Origin: an uncultured Muribaculaceae bacterium
GTDB lineage: Bacteria; Bacteroidota; Bacteroidia; Bacteroidales; Muribaculaceae
Length of the DNA stretch: 64,000 nt
Assembly (NCBI GenBank): GCA_910586895.1
Contig: CAJUIW010000005.1
Location: forward strand, 114,446 to 178,445
Direction of reading: 5' to 3'
Of this stretch, positions 61,998-64,000 are shown piece by piece (position 1 is the first letter of the stretch; each line of letters starts with the position of its first letter). The position numbers and the translations under genes are program-made. The notes under the pieces are model-generated. The model worked only from the letters and a program-made list of their open reading frames with translations. It did not search any database and had not been told where the DNA came from.

Positions 61998-63344
61998 ATG
62001 GCTAAAAAGATACGATTTTCTTCAAAGATAGGGCTTATCGCAGCCACAGTAGGCTCCGCTGTGGGACTCGGCAACGTATGGCGCTTTCCGGCCGAAACCC
62101 AGGCCAACGGCGGCGCGGCATTTCTGCTTCTCTACATAGCATGTGTGTTCATCCTCGGCATTCCGGTGATGATAAGCGAATTTGCCCTCGGGCGTGCCGG
62201 ACGCAGCGATGCCGTAGGTTCCTTCAAGAATCTCGGAGCCCGGCGCGGATGGTGGTCCATCGGGGCGCTCGGCGTCCTTGCCAGCTATCTGATACTCTGT
62301 TTCTACATGGTTGTGGCAGGCTGGACCTTCGAATATCTGTGGCAGTCAGTCACCGGCAATCTGTATGCCGATGCCACCCATACCGGATTCACGGCAAAGA
62401 TGCAGACCTACATCGGAGGCACGTGGGGACCGCTCGTCAACACCTACCTTATGATAGCCATCAACCTGGCCGTACTTATGGGTGGAGTACAGAAAGGCAT
62501 CGAGCGTATGTCGAACATGCTTATGCCCCTGCTGTTCGTGATACTGCTGATATTCGCCGCTTTCTCAATGACACTCCCCGCCGCATCCGAAGGGCTCGAA
62601 TTCTTCCTCAAGCCTGACTTCAGCAAGATAACCGCCTCCACCGTGCTCAATGCACTCGGACAGGCATTCTTCTCCCTCAGTCTGGGCATGGGCATCCTTA
62701 TCACCTATTCATCCTATTTCCCCTCCACCACCCAGCTCGGACGTACAGCCGTCACCGTATCGGTGCTTGATCTCTTGGTGGCTCTGCTTATGGGCTTCAT
62801 CATTTTCCCAGCCGTTATGTCGTTCAATCTGCAGGGCGAGGGGCTTGAAGGCGCCACACTTGTGTTCATCACCCTCCCGGAAGTATTTGCCCAGATGCAC
62901 GCCACACAGCTATGGTCGGCACTCTTCTTCCTGCTTCTGACTGTAGCGGCGCTCACCTCCACCATATCAATAGCCGAAGTATCGGTAGCGTTCATATCCG
63001 ACAGGTTCCGGATGTCGCGCATCAAGTCATGCCTTATCGTCATGCTCCCGCTTCTGCTGTTCAGTTCGGTATGCTCTCTGTCACAAGGGCCGCTGTCGCA
63101 CATCACGGTGATGGGACTGAACATATTCGACCTGCTTGACACCGTGGCCACCAACATCATGCTTCCCCTCGGCTCACTCGGCCTCTGCATATACATGGGA
63201 TGGTTTGCCCCCGCAGGACTTCTGAAAAGCCAGATGTCAAACCGTGGCACGCTCCGCACCCGCTCTACCGGCGTGCTGCTGTTCATAATCCGCTACGTGG
63301 CCCCTCTGCTGATAGCCCTGGTGCTGATATCCAACTTCATCTGA
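61998..63344 (+). CDS. NSS-family sodium-dependent transporter
   Basis: A 448-aa inner-membrane protein with about 11-12 helices. The family start is IGLIAATVGSAVGLGNVWRFP, with the Na+/substrate-binding unwound helix 1, then GGAAFLLLYIACVFILGIP and LGMGILITYSSYFP. It is a LeuT/SNF-like symporter, most likely for an amino acid. The substrate is not deducible. A -7 box TACATTTG is at 61972-61979, 18 nt before the ATG. Confidence 0.92.
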   Translation: MAKKIRFSSKIGLIAATVGSAVGLGNVWRFPAETQANGGAAFLLLYIACVFILGIPVMISEFALGRAGRSDAVGSFKNLGARRGWWSIGALGVLASYLILCFYMVVAGWTFEYLWQSVTGNLYADATHTGFTAKMQTYIGGTWGPLVNTYLMIAINLAVLMGGVQKGIERMSNMLMPLLFVILLIFAAFSMTLPAASEGLEFFLKPDFSKITASTVLNALGQAFFSLSLGMGILITYSSYFPSTTQLGRTAVTVSVLDLLVALLMGFIIFPAVMSFNLQGEGLEGATLVFITLPEVFAQMHATQLWSALFFLLLTVAALTSTISIAEVSVAFISDRFRMSRIKSCLIVMLPLLLFSSVCSLSQGPLSHITVMGLNIFDLLDTVATNIMLPLGSLGLCIYMGWFAPAGLLKSQMSNRGTLRTRSTGVLLFIIRYVAPLLIALVLISNFI

Positions 63345-63348
63345 CCCT

Positions 63349-63609
63349 ATGACCTCACGTGAACGCCGTGGAGCATTGGCTCTTGCCATAGTAGCGATAG
63401 CAGCCGCTATTGCCTGTATCTGGCTGCGCGGAGGGTTCAGCACCGATGTTCCGACTACTGAACCACGGATACAAACATCCGTAGCCACAGACAGCATCAC
63501 ACCTGAACGTGCCGCCCCCACTCCCCGCCATAGAGCTGCCAAGCGCAAGCCACACCGCGCTCCCAAATCAGCACCTGACCGCAGCCACCGCGACGAACGC
63601 ATCAACTGA
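63349..63609 (+). CDS. Hypothetical single-helix protein with basic tail
   Basis: An 86-aa protein starting 4 nt after the transporter stop. One membrane helix (ALALAIVAIAAAIACIWL) is followed by about 55 Pro-, Thr- and Arg-rich disordered residues (HRAAKRKPHRAPKSAPDRSH). No family is recognised. Tight spacing suggests co-translation with the transporter; it may be an accessory subunit or a spurious frame in GC-rich sequence. Confidence 0.45.
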   Translation: MTSRERRGALALAIVAIAAAIACIWLRGGFSTDVPTTEPRIQTSVATDSITPERAAPTPRHRAAKRKPHRAPKSAPDRSHRDERIN

Positions 63610-63624
63610 CCCCGCGTTTTTTCC

Positions 63625-63706
63625 GTCACCATGTTACCCTATGTTACCCTGTTACCCATGTTTCCCGGTTTCCCGAAACGGTAACGCGGAAACACGGTAA
63701 CATCCG
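63625..63706. repeat. Short GTTACC/GTTTCC repeat cluster
   Basis: Direct copies of ATGTTACCCT and GTTACCC are followed by GTTTCCC variants, then inverted GGTAAC twice with GGAAAC between, so the block can fold on itself. No coding sense. It fills the gap between the last gene and the large repeat. Confidence 0.6.
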
Positions 63707-63770
63707 CAGCACATGATATAGCCATATAATCATATGCGGGCTATTGGAGTCCGGAACGGACGATTTTGAC

Positions 63771-64000
63771 GTAACCCCGTACAGAGCGTCAGCGGCGTGC
63801 GGGGATGCGGCAGTCATCCGCCCTGTGAGTCCGCAGGACGGATTCTGTCTGTCAGGTGGAATAAGCCGTCCTGAAGGGCTATGATAGTTATTGGATTGAA
63901 AGTTATCTTTCAGATAATTCTGTGTGTGCATCCGATACCGTGGGGCTCGCCCTGACAGGCTCGGCCCACGGCTAAGGCGTGAATGAACCTTTCAGGTTCT
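63771..64000. repeat. Mosaic intergenic repeat element, copy B (cut by window end)
   Basis: It begins GTAACCCCGTACAGAGCG and is collinear with copy A (25281-25390, then from about 25455), sharing GTGGAATAAGCCGTCCTGAA, GATTGAAAGTTATCTTTCAG and GGCTAAGGCGTGAATGAACC. It lacks the inverted insert found in copy A. It continues past the window. Confidence 0.75.

Noticed and set aside
63625..63706. CRISPR array
   Set aside because: The repeats are too short and irregular, with no unique spacers. No cas genes are in the window.

Overview
The window looks like chromosomal DNA from a gut member of the Bacteroidales, most likely a Muribaculaceae-type (S24-7) organism. The family-level call is inference. 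The order-level call rests on visible traits: many Bacteroidota promoters (TTTG, about 20 nt, TAnnTTTG), TonB-dependent receptors with plug and barrel, surface lipoproteins with acidic residues just after the lipidated Cys, BspA-type leucine-rich repeats, C10 peptidases, C-terminal sorting-like tails, a BtuG-type B12 locus and a tRNA without an encoded CCA.

Layout. 1-8.6 kb: a partial TonB-domain protein, a TonB-dependent receptor, NAD synthetase, an outer-membrane barrel coupled to a glycosyltransferase, a thioredoxin-like protein and a PH-domain protein. 8.7-10.1 kb: tRNA-Ser(GGA) followed by a small accessory pocket with a zeta-toxin-like remnant and small membrane proteins. 10.2-18.2 kb: housekeeping genes (tag, nhaC, exonuclease, bioD, lgt, glyA, flavin reductase, pyrI, pyrB). 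18.3-25.1 kb: an apparent RiPP (ribosomally made, modified peptide) operon, described below. 25.2-25.8 kb: a mosaic intergenic repeat whose second copy runs off the right end of the window. 26-30.2 kb: SlyD-like isomerase, tyrosine phosphatase, lpxB, MsbA-like exporter, then a candidate small RNA. 30.5-40.5 kb: a cobalamin-riboswitch-controlled B12 uptake operon (BtuB-, BtuG-like and three further surface or secreted proteins). 40.5-48.7 kb: secreted proteins (C10 peptidase, a Big_2 protein, GH2 beta-galactosidase). 48.8-54 kb: Crp-family regulator, DEAD-type helicase, a four-subunit 2-oxoacid:ferredoxin oxidoreductase and a lone ferredoxin. 54.3-61 kb: a full glycine cleavage operon with lipoate ligase and dihydrolipoyl dehydrogenase. 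61-63.6 kb: cysK, an NSS-family transporter and a small membrane protein.

The most interesting system is the minus-strand operon from about 25050 down to 18278. A strong Bacteroidota promoter drives a secreted small protein, an 80-residue precursor peptide with a double-Gly leader and a seven-Cys, Asn/Thr-rich core, a radical SAM/SPASM maturase, a TonB-dependent-receptor-like barrel, a C39-peptidase ABC exporter and a 67-residue protein that looks like only the membrane anchor of an HlyD adaptor. A perfect 34-nt palindrome lies between precursor and maturase genes, and several TGTTAGAT-type sites lie upstream of the promoter. The sequence supports synthesis, leader cleavage and inner-membrane export of a modified Cys-rich peptide. 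Its activity and its route across the outer membrane are not visible.

Other connected units are the B12 locus (capture and TonB-dependent import under riboswitch control) and the glycine/one-carbon genes (glyA, the gcv operon with a split P-protein, lplA, lpd).
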